A stretch of 64,000 nucleotides of DNA from Spongospora subterranea f. sp. subterranea (GCA_049724395.1 JAUGWO010000119.1:23737-87736); one strand, 5' to 3'. Positions 36,253-47,589 are shown, numbered from the stretch's first letter. Notes: a model not told the origin generated them from the sequence alone. Numbers and translations: made by a program.

Positions 36253-37900
36253 ATGACGGTTTCTGTCGCGTACCTGGTGGCCGTATTCGTGCTGGTCGGC
36301 TGTTTAGTTGAATCCTATGTGTTCGACACCTCCCCTGACAACGTACTTGTGCACAACGACTGTCGCCATCGCCACTGATCCTCACCTGTTTCGCTCGCCT
36401 TTAGTGTCGTGGAGTTGTCTCGGAAAACGCCAAATGTGGGCCTAACCATCAATTCCACCGATGCCCAGTAGGAGAATGCTGCAGCAAAAACGGAAAGTAC
36501 TCCGACATGTTTCGACCGGGATTGAATCTGTTTGCTGAATTTCAATCAGATGTGGAAGCGGCGATAAATTCTGTCTCGACCATCCCATATGCCCTATCCA
36601 GAAGAAGTTCGTCACGACCATAGACAACGTCAGTGATCGTTCGATGTTCAAAAGGTGCTCTGATGCTTATGGTGGCAGTGTCGAGGATCGAAAACCAAAG
36701 ATGGATTCTGTGGACCCGATTTTGGCTTCAAACAATGTGGATTCGGCCACTGCTGTAGCCAGGACGGAAAGTATGACTCACTTATGCCCATGGCATCTCA
36801 TACTAATCGTCGTTGTCCAGGTGCATGCCATCTGGAAGTTTTTTGTGCACCGAGCCAGCTTGTCCAACGGTGACCTTAAAGAGAGAAGTCGAGAGCAAAT
36901 TCACCGATTTCGGTGTAATAACATGGTTTGCATGCATCGCACTCAGCACACCCAATGAATCGTCGTGGAACAGGCCAGTCTCTTCAACCATCCGACGGGG
37001 TTCAAACACTGCTCGGGCGTCTTGTCCACAGAGAGATCAGACGAGGATCAGCCATTATGCGGCCCAGCACATAGATTCATGCGATGCCCCTATCAACAAT
37101 GCTGTAATCAACATGGAAAGTCAGTTGATATTAGCGAATGAGCCGAGTTTTCCTCCAATAATGCTGTCGTTCAGGTGTTCGACATCAGATGAGCATTGCC
37201 ATGAGAAGAAGCAGATCTGTCCACGTCAGCCATACACTGGAGAAGCCGAATACGTTGACGGGAAATTCAAGGCCGACGACAAATTCAAGAACGGAATGCA
37301 AAAGGTAATCGGGTTTGTTCCCGGTGTTCTAACGAGATGTTTTGACGGATGGGAGATAGTGCCGGGGTATACAACGACCAGATCGTACTTGTGGTCCTCT
37401 TAACGCATTCGGCAGCTGTAAAGTCGGTGAATGCTGCGATAAACATGGAAGGTATGTTTAGGGATGACATGCTCACCGTGGCTACCTGGGTTTGAACTGT
37501 CGTCATTTGATGCAGATGTGCTATCGGCGAGGCCTGCAGTGCTAAAGCTGCTCCATTGTGCCCTGTTCAACCAAAACCTGTTCCCTCGCCAGAAAACGTA
37601 GGAGCTTGTTCATGATCTGTGTCTTCCAGATGAGGTAATTAGATCAATTATATCAGTGTTCTGGTGTGAAAACGACTCGTGAGAGGAAGTGTGGTCCTCA
37701 CTACAACTTCATGCATTGCGAAGAAGGCGAATGCTGCAGCTTTGACGGAGTGTAAGAGGATCGTTGGTCGAAACTGATTTCATTTTCGGTGACCGTTCAC
37801 TGACAGTTGTGGATCTACGAAAGAGCACTGCAACGATCACTCGTTCTGCCCCAAGCAAGGAAAGACGGCACCATCGGGTCCAAAATGGATCTACTATTAA
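36253..37900 (+). CDS. Secreted protein with five CBM18 chitin-binding modules (paralog C)
   Basis: Signal peptide MTVSVAYLVAVFVLVGCLVE is followed by five CBM18 units in separate exons: KCGPNHQFHRCPVGECC, FCGPDFGFKQCGFGHCC, LCGPAHRFMRCPYQQCC, TCGPLNAFGSCKVGECC and KCGPHYNFMHCEEGECC. Every unit begins after a CAG/TAG acceptor with CRG or CSG, and splits after CC-x-x-GK. Second-half exons carry CGSGDKFCLDHPICPIQ, CMPSGSFLCTEPACP, CSTSDEHCHEKKQICPRQ, a Cys-rich LCPVQPKPVPS stretch and finally SCGSTKEHCNDHSFCPKQ, ending WIYY-stop at 37898-37900. All exons stay open. The acceptor of the third unit (before about 36995) is not obvious. Role: chitin binding, either on its own wall or on a host or prey (inference). 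Confidence 0.9.
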
Positions 37901-38243
37901 ACAGCGAATTGACAAATTCGTTTAGAATAGTAAACTTAGTTCGATGCTAAAATCGAAATTTAAATTTACTAAAGAGCCCACTCGCTCAGATTTTCGTAGT
38001 GTTTTTGGAGTTTGTTTTCTCGGACAACATTGCGGTTTGATGAACTTTGCGTTTATTAGCCACGTTGATCAGATTAGTTCACCAATTCGCTTTTCAATGA
38101 CCTCCCCAAAGTTCATCATGTCTGTCTTCCCTGGTTGTCAGTTGTAACCGCAACCGAACTGTACATTGCAATAGGGTCGGTAGGGTGCCAGTCAACCTTG
38201 CGCCCCGGGGAGTGGGGGCCAGTCCGTCAGTCGACTCCACTGT

Positions 38244-38660
38244 ACGCAGCAGTCAACCTTGTACATTACTCTACGAGCTGGGCGTCGTTACGGCAACGCA
38301 GCAGTCAACCCTGTACATTACCGGTACTTTAGGAGCCGGGCGCCGTTACGGCAACGCAGCAGTCAACCTTGTACATTACTCTACGAGCTGGGCGTCGTTA
38401 CGGCAATGCAGCAGTCAACCCTGTACATTACCGGTACTTTAAAAGCCGGGCGTCGTTACGGCAACGCAGCAGTCAACCCTGTACATTACCGGTACTCTAC
38501 GAGCCGGGCGCCGTTACGGCAACGCAGCAGTCAACCTTGTACATTACTCTACGAGCTGGGCGTCGTTACGGCAACGCAGCAGTCAACCCTGTACATTACC
38601 GGTACTCTACGAGCCGGGCGTCGTTACGGCAACGCAGCAGTCAACCCTGCACAGTACGTG
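38244..38660. repeat. Minisatellite of alternating 58- and 52-base units
   Basis: About eight units begin GCAGCAGTCAACC(C/T)TGTACATTAC. Long units continue CGGTACT...GAGCCGGGCG, short ones TCTACGAGCTGGGCG, and both end TCGTTACGGCAAC or the CGTT variant. Unit lengths are not multiples of three, so the open frames across it are shifting shadows. It lies between CBM18 paralogs C and D. The rest of 37901-39672 has no recognisable gene. Confidence 0.9.
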
Positions 38661-39672
38661 CCGTTAGGGTTGGTCAAACCATACACAGTATTGGGTGCGG
38701 TTTCCTCGACACGTTCAGTTCCTGCCAAGAGGAGCAAGTTTTGACATTGCCCGCTGTTGAAGTCCTGAACTGATATACAGCATTTGTGCAATGACAATAT
38801 TAATGGACGGCATAGCCTATTCTCTTCTGGATCAGAAATTTAACTGTCTGCGAGGCATGTCTCATACAGCAAGTGAAGTGTTCATGAGAAAATACCTTAC
38901 AACGGCCATGACGCGAGGCTAAACGATATCCGGAATGAGTTATTATTCTACCTTGCACTTGCTGACTCCGCTTTGAAGGCCTCCGACAGGTGACCGTTGG
39001 AAACGGGTCAAATGTGAAATTGCAGCATTTGCCCTTACGGTGGTCAATTGCAGTCGTCTTAATCAGGGCACTTCAGCCACAGAAAATTTGAACCCAAACT
39101 TTGTCCATAATATTCCCAAATTCGATTCAATTTCTTCACCTTGCAAATTGGATTATCATTTTGCGCCGAGAAAAACATCATTGGCGAATCTCATCAAAAA
39201 CGGTTTCTCCGGTAAAGGTCGGGGGCGACATAAAAAGTGAGAAACTGTGTCATGTTGTGTCGTCAACCTGAAATGGTCACAGACATTTTTCTCTGATCCG
39301 TTGCTTTACGTCTTCCATTCCGCATGTTGTGTCGACCTGTCTGTCAGCGTGGGAGAGAGCGATGAGATACTTCAATAGCCAACTGGACAATTATCTCAAA
39401 AGGTGGGCACGCAATCCGTTTTCTCCTAGAAGAGGTTGATATTTTGTTGAGTGGTTTTGGGACTGTATGATAAAATGACGGGGCGTCACCGCTCAAACAC
39501 AGATATTATTAACTAGATTTGGGTGTCGTCATCGACAGGAATATCCGAGTGCACTTGGTTGGAATCTGTGGAGGCCAATGATCGCCGCTTCACTGAAATA
39601 TCGTCCTCGAATTTCGACGGCCAACGGACCTAGAAATTGTTCATTCTTCTTTCGATCGTGGTTTCAACGGAA

Positions 39673-41384
39673 ATGTCCATTGTCGTCCGATGTTCTCTAT
39701 TGTTCATGCTGGTCTTGGGGGCACGGGCATATCCTGAACCCCATCGCGTGTTTATAACATCGCCCGACAATGTATTGTGCTCACCCTGAACCGGTTTTTG
39801 ATCCCAAATGCGCTTTCACTTATCACCAATGGTTTCAGTGTCGAGGGACAGCGGCACTAGCTCCTGATCATCGCTGTGGTCCCGATTTCGAGTTCAAACG
39901 ATGCCCGATTGGCGAATGCTGCGGCAAAGACGGAAAGTAAACTAGAAATTATATCCCTTTTCCTGAATTCCATATCAACATCAAACTTCAGGTGCAGCGC
40001 CAATGTCAAAGTTTGCACCAACGAACCCATCTGTCCCGTTCAGAAATCAGTCGCCTCGTCTGTTGACAATGTTCGTGGTTTTGCGTATCTGGATTTGACC
40101 GATCAATCGTTGTTAAGTAATTTGGGGATAGTGCAAGGGGAAACCGTCGCGAGACCGAAAGTGTGGTCCAGATTACGGGTTCACCAGATGTGACGCTGGA
40201 GAATGCTGTACCCAGGATGGAAGGTGAGTAGGATTGAGGGTTTTGGGGGAATGGCGATTTCATCAAACAATCGATTGGCATTAGGTGTGGAAAGGGACCC
40301 GAATTCTGCACGAATTCACTGTGCCCTGCTCAGAATGTTTTCCGAGTGGTGGTGGGTTTTATTACTCTGCAGAACCCAATTTTCACCAAGAAATGACCAA
40401 TTACATAGTTTGATAACGCGGCAAACTTGCTTAAAACCTCGTCGAACGTCAGTATATCCGCCTTAAGGTTCAAATCGATTCAACTCTGATTTTCTGGCGC
40501 CTTTTCCAGTGTATGGGCGTCCTATCCACTACTCGTTCGGAGGAGGGAGTGCAGTATTGCGGTCCAAAACACAATTTCATGCACTGCCCTTACGACCATT
40601 GCTGTAATAAGAACGGAAAGTAGGGGCCCAACCCAAGGATTACCAATTTTTCTGGTGATATTCTCTAAACCCGATTCATCAGATGTGATACTGATCCCAA
40701 AACCTGCAAGGAACCGCACTCGATCTGCCCAAGACAGCCCAATACTGGGAAACCCGAGTTCCTTTATGGGGAGTTTGTTGCCCCTGCATATGATGCAGCA
40801 CTTGAAAGAGTAAATCGTTTTTGCCTTGTTCCCGGTTAAGGTGTGTGATGTCTCATCGAATGAAATCAGTGCCGAGCACCTCAACGGGCCAATCGGTTTT
40901 GTGGTCCCATGAACGATTTCGGGAGCTGTCGAGTTGACGAATGCTGTGATTCTAGTGGACGGTATGTTCCGCCAGTGGATATGTGCTCATTTTGACCTAA
41001 ATCTTGTAGTTGTAATACTGGCGGCGCTTGTATGGTAAATGCTCTTTGCCCAAAGCAACCAAAACCTGTCCCGTCGTTGAAAAACGTAGGAAATGTGTCT
41101 CTGAATGGCGTTCTGGTTTGAAGTTGAAATTGATAGTGCCGAGGAGTGCGGTCGACCCATGATAATCTGTGTGGGGGACCACACAATAACTTCATGAGCT
41201 GTGACAAGGGCGAATGCTGTAGCTTCGATGGATTGTAAGAAAACCGTAAAGTGCCACATATATCAGGGGACAACTGATACTCTTTATTAGCTGCGGATCG
41301 ACCGACAAATTCTGCAATGCCCATTCGGTTTGCCCTAAACAAGGGGAGGAAAGCGCCTACAAACCAGTTGAATGGGTCCTCTAA
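39673..41384 (+). CDS. Secreted protein with five CBM18 chitin-binding modules (paralog D)
   Basis: Signal peptide MSIVVRCSLLFMLVLGARA. Five units: RCGPDFEFKRCPIGECC, KCGPDYGFTRCDAGECC, YCGPKHNFMHCPYDHCC, FCGPMNDFGSCRVDECC and LCGGPHNNFMSCDKGECC. Exon borders match paralog C unit by unit, as do the linkers: CSANVKVCTNEPICPVQ, CGKGPEFCTNSLCPAQ, CDTDPKTC...ICPRQ, CNTGGACMVNALCPKQ and SCGSTDKFCNAHSVCPKQ. It ends EWVL-stop at 41382-41384. The fifth unit has one extra Gly (CGGP instead of CGP), and the fourth has D for G before ECC. The exon after the second unit reads through further than in paralog C before a stop, so its donor is unclear. Confidence 0.88.
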
Positions 41385-42109
41385 TAATGTCGCCAAAACC
41401 TTGGCATTAGAATTAATATAGCTCAACGTTATCAGAATCACGATGAACTACTGGATTTCTAATGCTGTTCCGATACATCTCTTGATGAAACCGCTTTCCC
41501 GACGATTCCTCCGAAACAGCCAGGACCTCACCTGCTGGCCTCAATAACCCGACCATATTCTTGTTCAGCTAATCACGCTATCAACCGCATACTTGATCAA
41601 TAATGACCTGCGGCCGCCGTTAACCGTCAAAGCTTTATCGCCACGTGATCATGACCTGGCGACGTTCGCTTTCTTTTCTCGCTGATACACTTGTGACAAT
41701 GTGTTCTGCCTGCACTTGCTCCATCTTTGCTGAATCAACACAGCGCCTGATGATCATGGTTTTCCGGATATACACTCGGAGAATTTGTCGTCCCTGGTCG
41801 ATGTGTTGTGGTTTATCACTGCCAGAATCAGGGTCTAGCGCTCTGGATGTCGTCACTCAACGTGGGCTGCTGAACCGTTACACAGGTGCTCCAGTGGAAA
41901 CGCAACCCTATATTTAGATTTGGTCCACGTGTCTCCAGTCACGGGATTGCCATCGCTGTATCTCTGATCGGGTCACTGCCAGTCCTCATCTGCCTTTTTC
42001 GGAGTTTGGATGACCGGGCAGGAGCAATCATGCGGCCTCGACTCGGGGATCGGTAGTTCAGGCCTCAGAACAGCCAGACCGTAATCGACCCAGTCTATTA
42101 TTATAAAAT
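41385..42109. other. Intergenic, nothing recognised
   Basis: Open frames on both strands around 41640-41920 overlap one another and show no motifs. The 3' part should hold the promoter of the PQ-loop gene. Confidence 0.4.
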
Positions 42110-43064
42110 ATGTCGACCCATTGCCAATGCGACCCCCTGGTCAAAGATGGATACGCGTTCAACCAGTTCGTTGGGACATATCTGGCTGAATGGTAATGGT
42201 TTGATATCACCGCGATGCCGTTTCTAACCCTTACTCTAGTGTCTACACACCTGTCGACCACATCCCCTTAATTTGCGGTTTAATCAGCACCGTTATTTGG
42301 ATTTTCGCCCTATCGCCTCAAATCATTACCAACTTCAAAAACAAGGTATTACACAATTCCCCTAATGTAGTATTCGACCCATAACTTGTCGATAGAGAAC
42401 CGAAGCTTTATCCCCTGCTTTCCTCTTGATTTGGCTATGCGGAGATGTGTTTACATTTGTCGGTGGAATTATCGCCCAGCAGCGAGCGACCATGATTATC
42501 TGTGCTGGGTATTTCTGCCTGAACGACTTGCTATTGCTGGCCCAGATGGCGTACTACAGTGCCAAAAACCGTCCACTTCGTAAAACAGCTATCTCATTGG
42601 GATCCCTCTCCTTGATCGCCACCGGTGCTCTATCTCTAACTGCTCATTCCGTTGGGTCTTCGCCAGCAGGTCGAGCACTTCTCGAGAACCAAATCGACAT
42701 CTGTGACGCAAAGAGTGACAACATGAATCGGTTCGTTATCGGATGCGTTATTTCATGGATTGCCGGGATGCTGTACTTTTTCTCCCGTATTCCCCAAATA
42801 ATGCACACGTACAAACAGAAAACGTTCGATGGCCTTAACGTCAAAATGTTCATGCTGTGTATCGCGGCCAATACCTTTTTCGGGATCCAGTTCATCGCTG
42901 AAGCAATCCTATCTACTGATTTCAAGGCTGGCGAGTTTTGTGCTAAAACTCTACCATCGATTATTGGTAGTTTAGGGACGTTAATATTCGATGCGATGCT
43001 CATCGGTATTTATTGCACATTCCGGGCAAACGATCGCCGCGCGAAAGACATCGAAAGCCGTTAA
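42110..43064 (+). CDS. PQ-loop transporter (PQLC2/Ypq-like)
   Basis: PQ-loop proteins of this type are seven-helix exporters of cationic amino acids from the lysosome or fungal vacuole. Exons 42110-42192, 42240-42345 and 42396-43064 join in phase to 285 residues, the usual size. The first PQ motif is IWIFALSPQIITNFKNKRTE (helix 2 region), followed by LSPAFLLIWLCGDVFTFVGG. The second is FFSRIPQIMHTYKQKTFDGL followed by LCIAANTFFGIQF. Both Pro-Gln pairs are intact. The N-terminus MSTHCQCDPLVKDGYAF resembles the luminal start of PQLC2/Ypq1 rather than MPDU1 or cystinosin. Substrate is inferred from the family. Confidence 0.9.
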
Positions 43065-43203
43065 ATCATCTGCTCGGACCCAATTCTATAAATCAAACAA
43101 TTGTACATTAAGAACCGCATTGCTTTTCATAGTGCGGCGAACGATCAATGTCGACGAATCAAATAACAGGGAATCAATATTTGGCCAGTTGAATAAAACT
43201 GCT

Positions 43204-43923
43204 TTATAACAAATTTATTTGAAGTGATTTTTCTTCGTTGCCGGGTTCGATACGAGTTATCTGCAAATATCCACGTTCTGGAGTGTTCATGGCGACGAAT
43301 AGAGTATCGACCTCAACCCATACAGGAGGGTGTTTATCCTTAGACACGTCCATAACCAGAACACGATCACTATCTGGATGATATGAACCAATTGGGGAAA
43401 AATGTCCATATCCTGTCTGGCCAATCGCAGACCGTAAGTAGTTCACCACAATGAACGTGTTTTTATCTTGCAAACACCTCTTGACGTGATCGCGAAATTG
43501 CTCGACGTCTTCGCCATTGGCGTAGAACACATCAACGGTGATGTGATTAGATCCAACAATATGAAGAACCTCAGCAAGTTCTGCAAGAGTCATTCCCTGT
43601 TTTCGCACAGCGTCTTCGGAAAAAATGCTCGATACGGAGGGAAGAGAAAAGAAGGTCTGTTGAGAGAAATATGGCAGAAAATTGGGAGAGGTCGGACGTG
43701 GGATTTGTAGAGCATTGAGCACGTTAACGGCGCTAGCGATTGAACAGAATGTTGGAGTGATCTGTGGTTCCCAATCGAGAACAATACTGAGGAAATGGCA
43801 AACTCGGCGAGCGATGCAATCAGAGATCATCTCCTCACCTTGCTTGGAGTTCAACGGAATCAGGTCCGGATACGATCTGGACGGTAAGATGAGGGTCGAT
43901 AAGACCAGGAAATGGAGGATCAT
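43204..43923 (-). CDS. Secreted phytochelatin-synthase-like enzyme (peptidase C83), copy 1
   Basis: Phytochelatin synthases are papain-like enzymes that remove glycine from glutathione and, in full-length forms, build metal-binding phytochelatins. This 239-residue intronless frame holds only the catalytic domain, like the short bacterial forms. The triad is intact: Cys60 in QITPTFCSIAS, His174 in GQTGYGHFSPIGSYH, Asp192 in VLVMDVSKDKHPPVWV. The His-Asp spacing of 18 equals that of Arabidopsis PCS1 (His162, Asp180). RGYLQITR closes the domain. Residues 1-18 (MILHFLVLSTLILPSRSY) look like a signal peptide, odd for an enzyme whose substrate is cytosolic. No Cys-rich C-terminal domain. Its paralog is at 52983-53699. 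It is convergent with the PQ-loop gene, 139 bases between stops. Confidence 0.9.
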   Translation of the reverse strand: MILHFLVLSTLILPSRSYPDLIPLNSKQGEEMISDCIARRVCHFLSIVLDWEPQITPTFCSIASAVNVLNALQIPRPTSPNFLPYFSQQTFFSLPSVSSIFSEDAVRKQGMTLAELAEVLHIVGSNHITVDVFYANGEDVEQFRDHVKRCLQDKNTFIVVNYLRSAIGQTGYGHFSPIGSYHPDSDRVLVMDVSKDKHPPVWVEVDTLFVAMNTPERGYLQITRIEPGNEEKSLQINLL

Positions 43924-44790
43924 CGCGGGCCATCTTGGAGAGCATCTTGGGAGCCGTTGCAGATCAATGCGAACCCCTCAGCTGATAATTCACAATGGGA
44001 TCTGTGTTTGTTAGAGCGGCGATTGACCGAGGCGATAGGCAATGCTGATTCGCCCGTCTTCATTATATTCCCTCACACACTCGTACGACGTTCAGATGAC
44101 CCATGACCAACACTCCTCATAAAACCGCGACTGATTACCCCTTGCTTGCCTCAAACCGCCCTGGGGCCATGGAAACGCACCGAACCCTCCAAAACTGGAG
44201 ATCGTTATTCGGGTTGATATACCCTTTATCTTGTCAGCAGAAGGGGAAGGCCTGATTTTTTTTTCATGATCTACTGCTTCTGAAAATAGCTCGGCGGGGG
44301 CAGGAACAAAAACATATCAATTTTGAACAAGTCATTCGCTTCGGATGGGTCGGACGTTCACATGAACCACCAAGGTGACGGGGGCGAGCGTCCCAACGCC
44401 CACCCGCTGCCATGGAACTGTTGGCGAAGCGATGCGCCGGAGCGAACCAATACAAAACGTATCAGCACAAGAATCAAGTGTCCTTTTGATTAGGTCTAGT
44501 ATTGAGATCTGGGCCGCCGCAGTGGCGACGACATTTGTGATAGTGTGATGTTGATCCCATGATCCGATTGGGACGGGGGAGATTCCCTGTACGGAACACC
44601 ACAATGCCTTGAACCCAAGTCTTGTATTGGCTCGCTGGAAGTGATGACAGGAACAAACGACACCAGCGAGTCGCGAACCCATCAATCTCTCAAATTATGG
44701 GCCCAGTCCATGACGCTAATCAAGTCATCGGGCCCTACTCGGGAGAGAAATCGAAAACAACTGGAGCGCGTTCGAGTTCGGGTTCACGGC
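43924..44790. other. No recognisable gene
   Basis: Open frames at 44264-44685 on the minus strand overlap in several frames and lack motifs. The stretch holds the promoter side of the first phytochelatin-synthase-like gene and the left flank of the copia element. No LTR was identified. Confidence 0.35.
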
Positions 44791-46260
44791 TCATTTGATC
44801 GGATATGACATGAAAGCGGTACTGACGGTCGATTTAGCAGACAAGGCGAGACAAATTAGAGTCTACTCGATTCTCTTTGCAGCCTTGGAGTCAATTCAGT
44901 TCGTTTGGTGAACAAGCAAGCGACAGCCTCGGAGGCGTGGTCAGCTTTGAAATCGTTCTACCGAAAACGGCGCGGGCAGTCGATCCTTCTACTGACCCAG
45001 AAGTTCTGGCACACTAAGATGTGCAGGCGGAACTTCTGGGTCAGTAGAAGGATCGACTGCCCGATTCGTTTTCGGTAGAACGATTTGGCGGACGAGTTGA
45101 AGGAGGTTACGAAAGCCAAGATCACGGACGAAGACTTCATGATGACGGTTTGCCTCTCAATGTTGGGCGTGTCCCGATACTCGAGTGATCGAGATCATCA
45201 TGAACGGCCCGGCGTTGCAGAGAGCCGAGCTGATTAAGAAAGTTGATGGCGACAGAGCAGCGCCATAAGGCGATTGAAGACAAGCCCGTCGAGCCCCAGA
45301 CCGCCATGCCAGACGGTCGACAAGAAGAAAAAGAAAGGGGGCGTGCTTCAACTGCGGCAAGGAAGGCTACTTTGCCAAAGAATGCCGTTCAAAGCCGAAA
45401 CAGTCGCCCGAGGAGCGAGCGAACAGGGCGATAGAGGGCGGGGTCGAGTTTCTGTTCACGACCCAGTTAGGCGGGGGCTCCATGAACATTGGTTTTAAGA
45501 CCTGGATCTTGGACAGTGGAGCGTCCAAGCAAATGGTGTCTTCGAAGGAGCAGTTGATCAACTCGCACTTCCTGGACGTCACGACTGTTGTCGTATTTGG
45601 AGACGGACGACGTCTAGAAGCGACGCATCAGGGACAGGCGGTGATCCCTCCGAATGTGAAGCTATCAGAGGTCCAATATGTCCCAGGACTGAAGGAAAAT
45701 CTGTTCTAGGTCAGTATGGCGTCGGCGGTAAACGGAGTGAAGGTTGTGATGGGGAACGGTCTCTGCAAGATGATGAAGGGCGGAGCCGTAGCTCGTAGTG
45801 CCAAGAAACACGGCGGCGTCATGGCCGCGACAGCGACCAACCATCAGCAGCAGGAGAAAGGCAGTGAACTGATCGACTTCCATTGTCGCTGTGGACACAC
45901 AAACTTCAGGACGATCATGCTGATGAGCAAGACTGTAGAGACGGTCGCTGCCAGGCCTGCATGAAAGAAAAGTTGACAAGGGCGGCGATCCCAAAGCATT
46001 CCAGCAGCAAGGCGTGAGAAGGCGGGCGAGCTGATTCATAGCGATCTGTGCCGCACGATGAGAACACGTTCCATTCAAGGCACCATTTACATGGTCACAA
46101 CATATGGATGATCACACAGGATGGATTCACCTCAGCTTTTTAAGGGAGAAGTCGCAGAAGCTGAAGGAGTTCAAGGCATTCCAAACGGCGTTCGAGCTCC
46201 AATGCGGAATTGAGATCAAGTGCCTTAGAACAAAACATGTCTAATATTGAGGGGAAGCAA
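44790..46260 (+). mobile_element. Ty1/copia element, gag-protease-integrase part (broken)
   Basis: Plus-strand fragments in changing frames follow the copia order. Gag: TASEAWSALKSFY, KITDEDFMMTVCLSMLGVSR. CCHC zinc knuckle: FNCGKEGYFAKEC. Aspartic protease: WILDSGASKQMVSS. Pre-integrase: DFHCRCGHTNF, RCQACMKEKL. Integrase start: GELIHSDLCRTM and a decayed HLSFLREKSQKLKEFKAF stretch. The element stops making sense at about 46260, where other repeats interrupt it. It resumes with reverse transcriptase at 49.2 kb. Frameshifts and the inverted insert at 44952-45084 make it inactive. Confidence 0.85.
44952..45084. repeat. Near-perfect hairpin inside copia gag
   Basis: Arms 44952-45006 and 45030-45084 (55 bases each) are reverse complements with only a few mismatches (GGCGCGGGC versus GAATCGGGC side). 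The spacer is 23 bases and itself partly pairs (GCACAC/GTGC). The arms carry gag coding sequence, so one arm is an inverted copy of the other. Confidence 0.9.
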
Positions 46261-46611
46261 GTTTGAATTGTTTGCTGAATTTTTCAACCTTCGCCGCCAT
46301 GTTAAAGTAAGCCATTAGTCAAGCAAGTTAGGAACGCGTCTCAACAGCTTATCGCTCAAGATGGTCGTTATCCGCCGGATATACTGCACCTCACTACGCC
46401 TCTGCAAGGTAAAGTACAAAACAAAAGGCTTTTACTACTTTTTGCTTGTACCTTTTAGTCTAATGTGTCGAATACAAGTACATACTTTCTTTTACTGTTT
46501 TTACCTGGTAATTTGAGTGTAAATTGTAGATTGCCCAACAACAAAAATACATTTCCTGGGTTCTCCGCTCGATGACAGTAGTGCCCATGATCCCGTGGTT
46601 GCCAGACGCGA

Positions 46612-46957
46612 AAACCTCAAACGTTTAAGGGGCAAGCCTTTCCCTCTCTGTAAACCCTTGTACACGTTGTTGGAAGGGGGTAATCGCAACCGTGCCCTCC
46701 CGTTGAATCTCTAGATTTCTGTTTCTTGGGTGGTCGCGGTGGCGATATGGATCCATCAGATTCATAATGATTCTGCCGAACATCATCATCCCTGTTCTTG
46801 AAAATGAAGAAGAAGAATCCGGCATATCCGGCCTCGATTGGAACAATGGATCCTGGAACTGGTGGCGTAAAATTGCCGGTTGCGATTACCCCTTCCGACA
46901 ACGTGTACAAGGGTTCAAAGAGAGGGAAAGCCTTTCCCCTTAAACGTTTGAGGTTTT
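46612..46957. mobile_element. MITE-like element with ~80-base terminal inverted repeats
   Basis: Arms 46612-46692 and 46877-46957 match in reverse complement over about 80 bases, from AAACCTCAAACGTTTAAGGGG inward to GGGTAATCGCAACCG, with a few mismatches. The 184-base middle has no convincing coding sequence. Size and structure suit a miniature inverted-repeat element. No clear target-site duplication was identified. Confidence 0.65.
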
Positions 46958-47161
46958 TGTTTTCTTACGACAGCCTTTACCAGATCTAGGGAGTGACAAA
47001 AGCATATCTGCTGTGTAATGGACGTGGAACTTAATATTGAAATCTTGAAGGACTGCAGCCCAGGCGGGCTTTTGCCAACCGTCCTCCTTGATCAGTCTGA
47101 TGCTGAAGCAAGGTAACCAGGTAAGCTTCTCGCTCACAGTTCCACGAGGCGCGCACTGGCT

Positions 47162-47331
47162 TGATGGCTTTCGATGAGGATGTCTTGGTCGACAGTGATG
47201 GCTTTCGATGAGGATGTCTTGGTCGACAGTGATGGCTTTCGATGAGGATGTCTTGGTCGACAGTGATGGCTTTCGATGAGGATGTCTTGGTCGACAGTGA
47301 TGGCTTTCGATGAGGATGTCTTGGTCGACAT
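47162..47331. repeat. Five perfect 34-base tandem units
   Basis: The unit starts TGATGGCTTTCGATGAGGAT and ends GTCTTGGTCGACAG. Five copies follow one another with unit starts at 47162, 47196, 47230, 47264 and 47298. They are essentially identical, which indicates recent expansion. Confidence 0.95.
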
Positions 47332-47589
47332 TAAATTTATGGGGAGTGGCGGAGTGCGAAGAGGTGACAGCTGTTCTGCCGTCAATGTGTCTAAATATAT
47401 TCTCCTATATTGACAATATTGGAATTTGAGAACCAGGCATTAATGTCACCCCATAGCAGGCCCAAAACGTCATAATGCCCCAAATGGCATTGTGAAATGG
47501 AGGTCTGACCTCCATTTTGGCTCCATAACTGCACAGCCATGATTGATGATCATCCGTTTCCCCTGGTCTATTCTGGGCTGTGCAACATG

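Noticed and set aside
38244-38660. Possible CRISPR array or repetitive secreted protein from the regular repeats
   Set aside because: The whole unit repeats, with no variable spacers, and the host is eukaryotic. Unit lengths of 58 and 52 are not multiples of three, so the reading frame cannot be a repeat protein.
43204-43923. Initial call as a C39-type cysteine peptidase
   Set aside because: The QITPTFC, GHFSPIG and MDVSK-PP-WV blocks and the triad spacing fit phytochelatin synthase (C83) much better.
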